DNA of 64,000 bases, from contig CM049320.1 of assembly GCA_026874595.1 (NCBI GenBank), forward strand, positions 21,835,714 to 21,899,713, written 5' to 3'. The notes beneath the pieces were generated by a model. The model was not told where the DNA came from. It did no database searches and saw nothing but the letters and a program-made list of their open reading frames with translations. Position numbers and translations under genes: made by a program. Below, one piece after another: positions 12,765 to 23,567 of this stretch. Each line of letters starts with the position of its first letter. The first letter of the stretch is position 1. This stretch comes from Sipunculus nudus. Its lineage: Eukaryota; Annelida; Sipuncula; Golfingiida; Sipunculidae.

Positions 12765-12814
<50 letters not shown>

Positions 12815-15736
12815 TTGAAACCTCGTTTTACGACCACCGAAAAATAACGACCACTAACGGTCCCAATTCCGTTTTTCTCTTTATATAAGACCGCGCTTAG
12901 TCGACCACCTCCAAAATGCGACCACGAGGTCCTTTTCGTGGTTGTAATTTCGAGGTTTCACTATATAAAGCTTTTGCTATAATACACCTGTCCTATATTA
13001 TATATACCCGTATAATACACACGTGTATGGTTAAATAGTCTACAAGACTGGAGGTCTTTCCAAACGGACACAATAATAGATCATTAATGCTGATAACAAT
13101 TAGTAACAACAATATGTTCTTCAGTTATTGTTGTTGCAGAGTATATAATCACTATATTCAGTCTATTAGCTTCCTCACTTAAAAACTTCAGTAATAACCG
13201 CTATGGCAACTGTTACAAAAACATCCTTCACCATTTATTAAATTTTATCGTAGTACGCACCATGGTTACCGGTTAAATACTAGAGTAGGATGTGGCCTTT
13301 GTCAAACATACACATGCCTAGATTGATTATTTATTGTTTAAATTATAGTGTTCCCTATAATCAGCACAAGCGATAACTTAAACTAACACAATAGGAACAT
13401 AACTTCACAGTCAACCCTTAAACACTGAATTTATAGTTTTTCATAAAAAGTTATTATTTTCAGATCTGTATTCAAACTTTACATGTTATTGTTCCCCTTT
13501 ATCTTGCCTCTATTGATAACTTTATAGTATAGGATTAAAACGATTCTCTGTTTTAGCTGGCTAAACTGGCCTACTTTATGAATCGGGCCGATGATAAAAA
13601 TAATATCCAACATACTGTTTGTCATAGCCTTGTAACTCAGTCTTGAACTTAAGGGTTGGGTGTCAAAGCCAATGTCTCATACGTGCAATGACGACATTAC
13701 CACGGAACCACTTAGGTTAACGTACATACGTTCATGTGCTCTTATCAAACTTTCTTCACACCTCAGAAATCCAGCTAGTCAATTAAAAACTGGTTATCCG
13801 ATAGATGGGAAGGGCATTACTTTCCATGGTACTGGATTGAAATGGGAATTATTCTTTTCTCAAGCACTGCGTCCTCACCAGGAAAGCCCAGGAAAAGAAT
13901 GTGCGCTCCTCCGCGATGAAAATATCTTCGCAACAGAATGTTTTGTTCTTAACCAAGGTTTCATCTGTGAGATAGACGGTGGGTAAAATAAACTTGCCTT
14001 ACTTTATATCTACTGCGATTTTTTAGGGTACGTCGTACAACACCACCTAATGCCAGCCAGCTTAAAGATATATATATATATATATGGTTACCCTGGACTT
14101 TAATCAATTTGAAATTTTGAGGAAGGGCGAAGGGATTGAAACTATTACAATTTACTCTCATCAGTTGCAGTTTCTGTCCATCAAGTGTCGTGTTTATTGG
14201 TTGCGGGTAAATGTCTCATATTCAAGTGTGATCGGGTCAACTGGTATGAGGCAAGGGAGCTTTGTCGTGTCATGTCAGCCATCTTGGTCAGGCCAGTTAC
14301 CTCAGATTTAATAATTGAGCTGCAGACACAGACAAAGTATATGCGGCAAGACTGCAATACCTTCTGGGTTGGTTTGCACCGGGAGGACTGGTGGCTGATA
14401 CCTGGGAGAGAGAACGGCACGTTTTGTAGTTCTGATTATGATTATATGAAGTTCATTTGACACGCTGTTTATATTCGACACATAATAACTGATATATCAT
14501 GTAAATTGAATTGAATTTTCAGTCCGCTATTCTCTAATTAAAAAAATATATAGTAAAAGAAATATGCAATGGATGTCAAAATATATATAAAATATTTAAA
14601 GTTTGTTTGACACTGTAGTGATCGATTCCTCACACTGGGGAACACATCTGGATGTCACGGGTAAATGTGCTGTGATAAAACACCCTGGCGATGAATTCAC
14701 GTGGACACCAGTGGAATGTTCAGAAATCCATAACTTTCTGTGCATGAATAGGAAAGGCAAGTATGGTTGAAATATTAATCAAATAAATTTCAGCGAAAAG
14801 TATCATATACCGTGTGCGTAGGTTTGTCACATGTTTGTATATTGTACAAGAAATTTAAAGGTACAAAGAAAATTTAGCATTTCGAACACGGAGCATGTTT
14901 AAACTAATGTTTACGTTATGGGGTATACAATACATTTAAAACAACTTTTGGATTGCCTTTAGATAGAAAGGATTTTGACAATTGTACCTTGATATTTGAG
15001 GGTATGAACCATTTTCTTTGCATGCTACACTATTTTATCTTAATCTGATTTAATGCATGTTCCTGTTATCAATGTTTCAATACTATAATATATATGCCAT
15101 CTCACTGTTGTGGTAAGTTGTTTTCTTTATATTGCATGTATTTCTTTGGATTTTCAGTTTTAGTTTTCGTCTCTCCTAAAACCACTTCTAAAACAAGGCC
15201 CACTGAAGAAAACTTCGTTTTAATAATACAGTTTCATTTAAAAAAATAATATGAAAATGTAGTTTTGCTTCATGGTAGAATTAACAGAGAAAATTAATGA
15301 TTTACCTAAAAGGAAACGTAATAATGGATACCTTCAACACTTTGCAATGTTTTAAGACTTATTTACATCAATTTATGTTAAATACAACTGTCTACTTGGA
15401 ATGATTGGGTAAATAGAAAACTAAGTCTGATATAAGTAGACTAGTAGAAGTTTAACGAATATAATTACTTTGCAGATAAAAGTAATAAACATATTCGACA
15501 TTTGCATACAATTTCACATTTCATTAAGTTTTAACACCAATATTATCTCATATATATTTATTCCAGGGACGTATGAGACAGCGGGACCAGGGGTAATACG
15601 CTGTTTTGACATTTATGATGGAAATGTTATATTATTGTATCATTCTCCTTACAATTATACACTTATTAACATGTTTTTTTTTTCAGGGAATACCTATGAT
15701 GGTATGACAGGGAGGATACAAACCCATTTTCACTGA
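8965..15736 (+). CDS. Secreted protein with two C-type lectin-like domains, about 7 or more exons
   Basis: Predicted exons are 8965-9037 (signal peptide), 11608-11811 and 13865-13978 (CTLD-A halves), 14186-14425 and 14619-14756 (CTLD-B halves), 14963-15001 (short linker) and one or two terminal exons between 15567 and 15736 (TGA 15734-15736). All junctions through 15001 are phase 1. CTLD-A carries NWTTASEIC, SIWLPLKREVHDHW, ECALL, ATEC and GFICE. CTLD-B carries NWYEARELC, FWVGLHREDWW, KCAVI, TWTPVEC and HNFLC. Neither has EPN, QPD or WND, so Ca2+-dependent sugar binding is not predicted. No transmembrane segment was seen, suggesting secretion. The 2.5-kb first intron and 2-kb CTLD-A intron are filled with repeats, so a missed exon is possible. 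Divergent neighbour: the minus-strand lectin gene. Confidence 0.65.
9386..9830 (+). pseudogene. Decayed coiled-coil coding fragment
   Basis: One strand reads as a charged coiled coil, for example LLQAMKNMKQEIIQHVEQF, then SRLQQAYEVSLEYRKALNN and KYKIESYFRKGR. The frame is broken by one single-base shift near 9478 and by several in-frame stops, all TGA. The family is not recognised. The decay pattern fits CpG deamination of CGA Arg codons in a methylated, non-functional copy. It lies in intron 1 of the plus-strand lectin gene. Confidence 0.4.
10380..11110 (+). repeat. Degenerate tandem array, unit about 145 bp
   Basis: About five diverged copies share the string CAGGTTTCCAAGGAGATTTG, then GACCTCCCTGGATGTTA and GAAGATTCTAGG. 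Their phases start near 10404, 10534, 10692, 10838 and 10991 (spacing 130-158 bp). Related units recur at about 22441 and 22707, where they end in a GACGGACGG tract. It is an intronic repeat, probably the core of a Helitron-like or pearl-like element. Confidence 0.6.
11608..11811 (+). CDS. CTLD-A, N-terminal half exon
   Basis: The acceptor TTTGATTGTACAG and donor GAGTG/GTAACA are both phase 1. The exon encodes NWTTASEICDGSIFPDL, matching WxxAxxxC, and SIWLPLKREVHDHWRLSDD, the WxGL strand region. It lacks the early cysteine pair of long-form CTLDs. Two NxS/T sequons are visible. Confidence 0.65.
11967..12243. mobile_element. MITE with AAAAGGTATGG terminal inverted repeats (copy 1, complete)
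   Basis: The left end is AAAAGGTATGGTTCTCAGGC and the right end is its near-perfect inverse (GTCTGAGAATCATACCTTTT). The element is 277 bp. The interior includes a segment rich in AAAAGCA and a TTGACGC motif shared with copies at 23277, 42233 and 47541. There is no coding capacity. I could not identify a clear target duplication. Confidence 0.7.
12761..12813. repeat. (TA)n microsatellite
   Basis: This is an uninterrupted TA run next to the left end of a small TIR element. Confidence 0.9.
12813..12965. mobile_element. Short TIR element (TGAAACCTCG ends)
   Basis: The left end TGAAACCTCGTTTTACGACC and the right end, whose inverse is TGAAACCTCGAAATTACAACC, form an inverted repeat of about 24 bp around roughly 100 bp of interior. 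This is typical of small Tc1/pogo-type MITEs. Confidence 0.65.
13865..13978 (+). CDS. CTLD-A, C-terminal half exon
   Basis: The acceptor TTATTCTTTTCTCAAG and the donor GACG/GTGGGT are phase 1 on both sides, 114 nt. The exon encodes SPGKECALL, FATECFVLNQ and GFICEID, the last two disulphide cysteines of a CTLD. EPN/QPD and WND are absent. Confidence 0.65.
14186..14425 (+). CDS. CTLD-B, N-terminal half exon
   Basis: The acceptor GTTTCTGTCCATCAAG opens a phase-1 exon encoding GKCLIF, VNWYEARELC, CNTFWVGLHREDWW and LIPGRENG. It ends at TTTT/GTAGTT in phase 1. The donor is not ideal, but it is the phase-compatible one, and the following exon joins in frame. Confidence 0.65.
14619..14756 (+). CDS. 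CTLD-B, C-terminal half exon
   Basis: The acceptor GTTTGACACTGTAG opens a phase-1 exon encoding HLDVTGKCAVIKHPG, FTWTPVEC and HNFLCMNRK. The phase-1 donor would be AAAG/GCAAGT, a GC-type donor. A GT donor two bases later (CAA/GTATGG) is phase 2 and breaks the pattern. Confidence 0.65.
14963..15001 (+). CDS. Short linker exon of the plus-strand lectin gene
   Basis: This 39-nt exon lies between GATTGCCTTTAG and GAGG/GTATGA, phase 1 at both ends, encoding RKDFDNCTLIFE with one N-glycosylation sequon. It is supported only by splice sites and phase. Confidence 0.35.
15567..15736 (+). CDS. Terminal coding region of the plus-strand lectin gene
   Basis: Two acceptors (TTTATTCCAG at 15566 and a T-rich TTTTCAG at about 15687) each precede a similar short peptide (GTYETAGPG and GNTYDGMTG), the second ending RIQTHFH and TGA. 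The frame stays open across the space between them, so this may be one exon, two exons, or alternative ends. The similarity of the two pieces suggests a small exon duplication. Confidence 0.35.
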
Positions 15737-15739
15737 AGG

Positions 15740-16510
15740 ATATAAACAGACTTGATGAAAAAATATAACCTGCAAACTGTCCGAAAAAAAACACTTCGAA
15801 CTGTGTATACACTTTATATTCACTCGCATATTTGAACCATATATAACCTTAGCATATACTGAGCAAGCTACACGAAAGATATCTGTATCAAATACTACCC
15901 ACTAAAATCTCCATAATCATCAAGACGTCGTTCACTCTTCGTACTCACAGGCACCAGATTTGGTCTGATGCACCAGAATAATATATCCTTATAGGAAACT
16001 ATCAGTTTCCATGGGTATAATGAGCACCCAATTCAGTGCCAAGTAATTATTTGAAGAAAGTATGTTAAAAAAACCCCCAAAAAATCGTTGTAAAATACCA
16101 AGGAATCCCTGGCAGATGGCCAACCGAAAACAAACTCAGAAGGCACAAATCATCGGCACATATGCACGGTATGTTAATATCACATGTTATATTATCACAT
16201 AACAACACGAACCCCTAACTTACAAAATGGCAGTCACTTTGCAAAGCATGCTGTATAACAAAATCATTGGATATTTCACCATATGACAGCTAACAAAATG
16301 TAACGTTAGGACACTAACCTACTTGTAACAGCTTGCATGCCAAATATAGATTAAATCCTGTGCGAACGCTTCGCTTGGGAAAATGTATTACGCTTGCATG
16401 ATAAACTGGTCGCAACGATATACCTGCCCGAGCTGTGTACACTAATCACGATATTCTGTATTTTTTATATTTTAAATTTTTGATAAATGTTTATATAAGA
16501 ATGCACTATA
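15740..16510. other. Non-coding, nothing clear
   Basis: This is downstream of the plus-strand lectin stop and is AT-rich. I saw no repeat structure or coding signal, and no clean AATAAA close to the stop. Confidence 0.4.
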
Positions 16511-16521
16511 ACCGTAAATAC

Positions 16522-16589
16522 CTGTGATGTTCCTGCTCCTGTGGAGTATACATATGACACTGGACCTCCAGTCACGTCCCAGTTGTTTC
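16522..16589 (-). CDS. Possible exon of an unknown minus-strand gene
   Basis: On the minus strand TTGACTTCACAG precedes a 68-nt segment, phase 1 in and phase 0 out at CACAG/GTATTT. It encodes NNWDVTGGPVSYVYSTGAG. The frame is also open upstream (KVGTLTFDFTG). A diverged copy with stops lies at about 23005-23205. The function is unknown. Confidence 0.3.
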
Positions 16590-16860
16590 CTGTGAAGTCA
16601 AAAGTCAATGTGCCTACCTTATATGTTCTGTTAAAGTGAACACATGTCTAAAAAGAGTGCCGGGCGACAGTCTTATTCAGAGGCGTTCTGGCCCATTTTG
16701 TACGTGTATATAGCATGATCTCCGTGTAGAGCATGGATAAAGGAACATGAATAATCTTTATATTATTTCGACGGTTTTAAATAAAGAATAACCTGCAGGC
16801 GTTCCTAATATTTAAAATGTGTATATACTATGTAAGAAAAGAATATAACCAGAACGCTAG

Positions 16861-17326
16861 TACAGTTGAACCTCTATAATGTTGGCACCTTTAGGACTCG
16901 GCCAAATTGCGCACTTTATAGAGGTGCCCACTATATAGAGATAATAGCTGCTCCAATCTTTGACAAACCTTTACATATCAGTTTTGGATTGACATTCTAA
17001 CAGTAACATTGAATATAACACAATCCATGTGAATGACAAACTGTGTTTGATGTTGATCATTAAGTGCATCTGCTAAGTAAAATATTGCACTGGGCCAGGG
17101 GGACCTTAATCTCGTAAATTGTGTCAGAGTACCATGTAATTGGTCGGAAGACTAGGGAGTCTACTCATGGTATTAACTATAGCATTTTGTTCTCTTTGCT
17201 GACATAGGAAAGTCTATAGTGATTTTTAGATCAATGTATGAATAAAAAAATAGGACTGCCTAAAAGTTCCTACTTAATTGAAGTACCCACTTCTTTGAGG
17301 TGCACACTAAGAGAGGTTCGAATGTT
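16861..17326. mobile_element. pogo/Tc1-like non-autonomous element
   Basis: The left end TACAGTTGAACCTCTATAAT and the right end AGAGAGGTTCGAATGTTA are imperfect inverted repeats. The interior has internal repeats of the form 'ATAGAGGTGCCCAC' and no open frame. Terminal TA at both ends fits TA-target elements. Confidence 0.6.
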
Positions 17327-17329
17327 ATC

Positions 17330-18595
17330 GACCTCACCACCAGAGCCATAATGTCCCGACCTTTTCGCTCAATTTTTGATACATTGATATACATGATATT
17401 ATTGTATTAACATAATAGGCTCTCTTGGTATATAAGCAGGGCTGTGCCGGCAATATAAAATAAGGGACCCATGGGTCACGGCGCAAAGCTGTATTTATAT
17501 AATCACAAAATATGATTTGGAAGAAGGGGTAGACAAATGCTAGTTTTGTATTGCAATATGAGCTGTATTATGAGATGATGGTGTTTAAATCGCACCATGT
17601 AAGAATTGGATAAAATCCTGGGATGTAGGGAAGAGGAGATGGAGTGCTATTGTCACACAGGTTTCAGCTTGGCCTGATGCTGCAAGTTTACACCATTTCT
17701 TCATTTTTATAATATAAATTTTATCACATGAGTATTTATTCAGTTTCAGTCAAACAATATTATTGAGAATCCAGGATATACAAATTTCAACAATAAATTT
17801 TGCATGGGATCATTTGGAATACATACGGGGCCATCCATAAAAGGTCCATACAATATAAGTAATTGCAAGGTAATATCATGTTACTCATTAATTATCAAAT
17901 TCCTTTTCCATTAATTTTTCTTAAAGTTGTTATTTAAACTAATATAATTGTGTTTCATTACTGTTATTGATATGTTGTTGGTCAATAAAACTACTACAGA
18001 ATAGGGGGTGGGGGGGGGGAGGGGTGGACACTTGTGGCCAGCTGTGGCCAGACAAGAGCAGGCTGGCTGCCCCGTATGCCCCCTTCAAGCGTGTATAATT
18101 AGCCTGAAAGGTCAACAAGGCTGACATACTGGTGGCTGAATAGGAGCTTCAGTATAGCCTACGTGTAGGTATGACATTGTCTCATAACAACTTTAATTAA
18201 AGCTACAGTTTTTAGCCAATTACTTGCACATTTCAGAATTCAGAAGCTGTGCATTACGTGTGCATGATATGAAAATTAAATCAACAGTGCTTACAAACAA
18301 AAAACGTGCCATGACCAAAGTTGGGCAAAATACAAGGTACTGATTTTATATTTATGCGTATTATTTAAAAATTTGCAAAATTCATATATAATTTTGAGTA
18401 TACAATTAAATCTTGATTAAATTAAGTTATATCCGTAAAAAACATCTCTAGCTACAACATTTCTCATGTGAAGTGGGTAAATATCTTTCCTGCTTTTTTA
18501 CAAAGTGCATTATGTTCGGGCCCATGGCTTCTAGAAATTACACAATAATGACCTAATTTCTGGTGTATACATAAAAAACTATATGGAGGAATATT
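17330..18595. other. No gene seen; low-complexity tract
   Basis: This is AT-rich sequence with a G-rich run near 18004-18025. A GGGACCCATGGGTCACGG segment near 17464 recurs, diverged, near 10330, 20318 and 46553, so it is a dispersed repeat edge. Confidence 0.35.
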
Positions 18596-18599
18596 TACT

Positions 18600-18895
18600 T
18601 CAAGTATAATCGAACACAGATCCGTGGTTTTGATCAGTCATAAAGTGTGACAATGGGTTTTTACTGGAAAATTGAGGGTTTTCCTTATTGCGAAGTCGTA
18701 GAGACCGAGTTTTCGATAAGGTAGGAATTTTGTGGACATCTGACAGTGCGCCAAATTTCGGATTCGTAGGTCCAACGGTTTCAAAACGTGCCAGTTTAAC
18801 GCTCGCACAGATGGGCGGACAGCCGACGAACAAACTACCATCGCTATAGCCGAGTTAATTTATAGTCAGCTGAGCTAAAAATGGTGTCCTTATCC
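18600..18895 (-). repeat. Dispersed repeat starting TTTTAGCTCAGCTGAC (copy 1)
   Basis: Read on the minus strand this segment starts TTTTAGCTCAGCTGAC and continues through GTCCGCCCATCTG and a CCAAAATTTGGC-like stretch. It aligns by eye with plus-strand copies at 44745 and 63605. No coding potential is conserved. Confidence 0.6.
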
Positions 18896-18899
18896 AGCT

Positions 18900-19800
18900 T
18901 ATCTATAAAATAAATCCCTGATCGAAATATATCTGTATACTGAATTTTCTTTCAAGTGGCCAATGTTATTATAATAAACATTTTGATAATAATATTATAA
19001 ATATGCTAGCTTGAAAAAAACATTTTAGCTATAGCCAAAGTCTCTCAGTATGTAAAAACGGATTTGGCAATATGTCTTGACTGTCTGTATTTATCAATAG
19101 CTTGACAGAATGCCGGTTGTTTGATATATACATAACAATAAGTATTCAGTGGCTGAGTTAAGGCGATACAATTATCTACCGTGCATGTCCTGTTGCACAT
19201 ATACTGAAGTATATGAAGTACATGTATACTGAACCCACTCACCGTATGTGGAATTATTTGGTGTCTTTTTATAGCTGCAACAAGCACAGGGCAACTTTCA
19301 GCGAGTTTATGTCATGCATTGGCACAATTCAGTTATCTCTAACAAGCATTTCTTTTCTCAAGTAATATACATACTAACATTTACGGCTTGTTAACCAAAT
19401 CACAATACTGTGTGTATACATTCAGATTACAATAACAATTATTTTATACATGCACCATACCGCAGATTTTGCTAAATAGCTTGTACTCAATCACGTGAAA
19501 TGTGTGCCTATGTATAACCTTCTATGGATACAGAGGAACCATATGTGTTCCATATGATAATTATATTAATAATATATTATTTTTAAATTCATGATAATAC
19601 ATGCTATAAAACGCTGACGACGGTCTAAACACTGCACTCTGGTGGTTTTATAACTATCATAACTGATCATCATACGTCACAACACAGTGATTTTATATGT
19701 GAATTTGGTCATGGTCTGCCGTGCGAGACAATGGTTTTGACTGGGGATGCAACTGTTATGATGATATAGCTTTGCAAAAAAGATGGATATAGTTTAAAAT

Positions 19801-19869
<69 letters not shown>

Positions 19870-20355
19870 ATACCAAAAGTGTGCGGGTTGTGTTGTTCGA
19901 ATAAAAACCATATACATTTTTTACTTTAGAGTTTAATGCATAATGTTTATCAAATTTATTCCCTATTATGTAAACTTAATGGTACTACAAGAGAATAACT
20001 ATGGAATCATTCGTTAATGAGATGCTAGAGTACAGACCGAGGAAAACAGGAGGATTAAGTGGTATACGGAATAGGTTACACATTGGAAAAAAGTTTATTT
20101 AAAATGCTTTGAGGACCGGGCTTATTTTGTGCCTGTTGTGTCTTAAATTCCAGATGATGTTATGTTTCAATATCCACTGGATAGCAAATATATAAAATAA
20201 AATTAAAGTCAGGTTATAACAAGCAGGTGAGTGATATGGGAATTTGTATGAAAAGGGAACTTTGGGAAATAAATATATTTATTTGTTTGAAAATAACCTC
20301 AGCTCTTAACTAGTGGCCCATGGGCCATGACGCTCAGCTGAATTCAAGGAATGTT
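18900..20355. other. AT-rich, no gene; (CA)n(TA)n at 19801-19866
   Basis: A compound microsatellite, (AC)11 followed by (AT)22, lies at 19801-19866. Otherwise I see no coding segment or element boundary. Confidence 0.5.
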
Positions 20356-20361
20356 GAACAA

Positions 20362-22095
20362 CTAGATATTTCTTGGCACCGCAGGTGCCATAGAATCTCC
20401 AGAAAATTAATCTCTCCCCTTTAAGAATAGGCCCCCATGTTCAGCAGCATATACTGACACTTTGCAAGCGACTACGGTTTCTTCAATCTTTCAACTTGAA
20501 AAATAAAATTTTTCCCCCAATATGGGGGCCAATTAGTGAATCACTCTTGAGTAGAGGGGATTAATTTATACTAAAAAAATAGTAAGGTAGGTTGAGCCAC
20601 CTGTCTGGTTGAAGAGAAATCTCTCTAAGATAGATGTACGTGCTAAATTGCAGACCAACACATAGAAGGACTCCTCAGATATGAGCAATTTTCACCAATA
20701 ACAAATGTACAGATGGACACCACAAAAAAATGGCAGATGGCGCCAGCCACGCCACCAGTTTTGAGTAAAAGATGGAGGAGGACAAGATCTATGTACAAGC
20801 ATAGTTTCAGACCAATAAAGCACAACACTCCTAAGAAAAGAGCATTAATTTATTTTACGGAAACAGAAAGGTAGGAGGTGCCACCTGTCTGGCTAACGAC
20901 AAAATTTTCAAAGATGGATAGACATGCCAAATTTCAGACCAATACCTTGGCCCACTCCGCAGATATGAGCAATTTTCACCAGAAGCGCATGTACAGATGG
21001 ACGCCACAGCAAAACGATTGCAGATGGCGCCACAAGTCTTGAGTACAACATGGAGGAGTCCAAGATGTATGGATATGCACAATTTCAGGCCAATAGAGCA
21101 AATCACTTCTAAGAAAAGGGCATTAATTTATCCCAAAGAAGGGAAGGTAGGTGGCGCCACCTGTCTGGTTTATGAGAAAACTTTAAAAGATGGATGGACA
21201 TGTCAAATTTCAGAACAATACCTTGAACCACTCAGGAGATATGAGCAATTTTCACCGAAAGCAAATGTACGGATGGACGCAACACAATTACAATTGCAGA
21301 TAGCGCAACGAGGCTTAAATACAAGATGGAGGTATCCAAGATCAAGGGACATGCACAATTTCAGCCCAAACTGTCCATTAGTTTTAGATTTATACTAGTC
21401 AAAGTACTGTTAAGTGGCAATGATGGAGTATTTAAGGAGCGAAAACAAGTAAAAGGACAGAAGATGGCGTCACCTGTCTTCCGCAGAAGACAGATCTATC
21501 CAAGATCTTCGGTCAATTTGATTTTTAGACCAATCCATGAATCCCTTATAGAGATAATTATGATTCTGTGTGATTTTCATCACATATAGCAATATTCAAG
21601 GTCAAGGCCACTCTCATAGGAAAAGTCATGTCCCCAATCTAATATACATCATTCCATACCCCATGTCTATGTATATGCATAATATGAAAGAAATCTGTCC
21701 ATTAGTTTATGACTTATAATGCTCACAGTACTGTTTAGTGGCAATGATAGGGGTGTTAAACAGCACGAAAACAAAAAAAGGATAACAGGTGACGCCAGCA
21801 GTTTCCGGTACATGACAACATTATCCAAGATCTTTGGTCAAGATGTTTTTTTTGGATCAATCCAGGCAACATTTCTTTAGATATTTAAGAATTTGTGTGA
21901 TTTTCCCCCAAAATTGACCTTTTCAAGGTCAAGGTCACTCTTTTAGTGAAGGTCATGACCCCATTTTAAATAGGCTTTCTCCTCTCACCAAGTTTTGTAT
22001 TTTATGTATAGATCCGTAAAATATTTTTTTTTGAGTTTTCGGGTCCAGACGAAATCTCTGCGGCGGCGACGGCGCGACCGTGCCTAAACAATAGT
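20362..22095 (-). mobile_element. Non-autonomous Helitron-like (pearl/HINE-type) element with tandem core
   Basis: Read on the minus strand, the 3' end is a hairpin GGCACCTGCGGTGCC (20389-20375), then nine bases, then CTAG (20365-20362), the same end as the element at 58801-61411. Inside, alternating 140-bp monomers ('GCCACCTGTCTGG' type and 'GCCACCAGTTTTGAG' type) start near 20597, 20752, 20879, 21027, 21158 and 21306, giving dimers of about 280 bp. The 5' part (21450-22090) matches the 5' part of the 58.8-kb element, including AGGTCAAGGTCACTC and a GGCGGCGACGGCG tract. The classification is inferred from the hairpin/CTAG end and tandem core. No Rep/helicase is present. Confidence 0.6.
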
Positions 22096-22372
22096 TTCAC
22101 GCAAAATGACAGCGAGAGTGCAGATATATCATGAATTTTGTGAAGAATTATAAGAAAGGGTTTCAGTGGGCTTTTGGACAGATGACCACTTCATTTGAAG
22201 GTGTCATAAATAGAAAAAAATTGTGTAAAAATTTGAAAAAAATACAGGTAGTGCCACCAGTCTACAGAAACTGATGAAACACTCCATGATCAATATGCAT
22301 GCACAGAATCATGGCGATTAATGCATTAGACATTCATATACTGGAGCTTTTGTATCACATTTTTAATTATTC

Positions 22373-22860
22373 GGGGGGGGGGGGGGGGGCATATAAGTCC
22401 AATAGCTCGGAGGATAAGGATAACAGAGACCGAATTTCAATTTTCCATAAAGACTTTCCATGGACCTCCCTAGATGTCAAATATAAAGATTTTAGGCCAA
22501 GGGGTTACTATTTGTGCCCTCTTACAATATGAGGCTTTATTTGAAGGTCTCAAAAAAAAATCGTAAACATTTGGAAAAAATCCAGGTGGCGCTACCAGTT
22601 TGCAGGAACTGAAGGAACATTCCATGATCAATGTTCATGGAGAGAATCATGGTGATCAATGCAGTCGTTATTCAGCTACTTAAGCTTTTCTATCATTTTT
22701 TTCAGGTTTCCAAGGAGATTTTTCATAGACCTCCCAGGATGTCAAGTTGTAAGATTCCCGATCCAGCGGTAACGATTTGTGCCCATTAAACGGACGGACG
22801 ACCGGACGGACGGCCTGACGGACAAATGACGAAGAGTGATCGCTATCTGGATTATCTTTT
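22373..22860. repeat. Two units of the TTTCCAAGGAGATTT repeat with a GACGGACGG tail
   Basis: Starting at a poly-G run (22373-22389), two units (centred on about 22441 and 22707) resemble the 10.4-11.1 kb array. The block ends with tandem ACGGACGG at 22787-22825. No coding potential. Confidence 0.55.
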
Positions 22861-23004
22861 ACCTAGATGAGGAAGACTGAAATATTCCCTTCCATGTTAT
22901 GTACGGGCATACACATTCCCTATCACTATTTTCAAATCCTTGATTGATTAAAGTATCAACAAGAATGTACTATGCAGGAGCCCTGAGTATAATACAAAGA
23001 CCTT

Positions 23005-23205
23005 AAAATACCTGTGGGTTCCCGGTTCTTCGTTCTATCCTGGATTGAATATAGAGATTCATCCAGAACTTAACAGAGGTGCCTACTCGTATTCCCGGAA
23101 CATAAGCACGTATACCGTGTACGTATAACACTCGGTGGGTTTCTAATCACGTCCTGGTGCTTACTATGAAAAAACGTGGATGTAACGCTTGATCGGTTTT
23201 GCGAA
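23005..23205 (-). pseudogene. Diverged copy of the 16.5-kb minus-strand segment
   Basis: On the minus strand this region parallels 16522-16625 (…CAGGACGTGATT… and …CACAG/GTATTTTAAGG) but carries stop codons in the matching frame. It is most likely a decayed copy of the same exon or repeat. Confidence 0.3.
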
Positions 23206-23276
23206 ATCAGACGCAGGTACAACAACTGCCCAACGACGCCAGTAAAACTTCCCTTAGTTCTTAGGCCAAATAAAAT

Positions 23277-23567
23277 AAAAGGTATGGTTCTGAGGCACCG
23301 CCCGCATCAATTTTAAACCCGCGCATCAAAATTTATTTTGATTTTCAATAGAAACTTACCACTTTTGAGCTGCAGCCGCTCGGACATTTCTCTCGAAAAG
23401 ATAAAATCATACAATTTCTTTTGTTATTTAAGCAAAATAAATCTGTTATTGTCATGCTTTTCCCTTATCATTTTGACATTTTTATCGAAACATACCAAAG
23501 AATTAAAAAAAAAAAAAAACGCCCGCCCGCATTGATTTCTGAAAAAGGTGCCTTAGAACCATGTTTT
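23277..23567. mobile_element. AAAAGGTATGG MITE (copy 2, complete)
   Basis: The left end is AAAAGGTATGGTTCTGAGGC. The right end is GGTGCCTTAGAACCATGTTTT, its imperfect inverse. The interior contains CCCGC-rich stretches at both ends and the shared AAAAGATAAAATCA segment. Confidence 0.65.
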
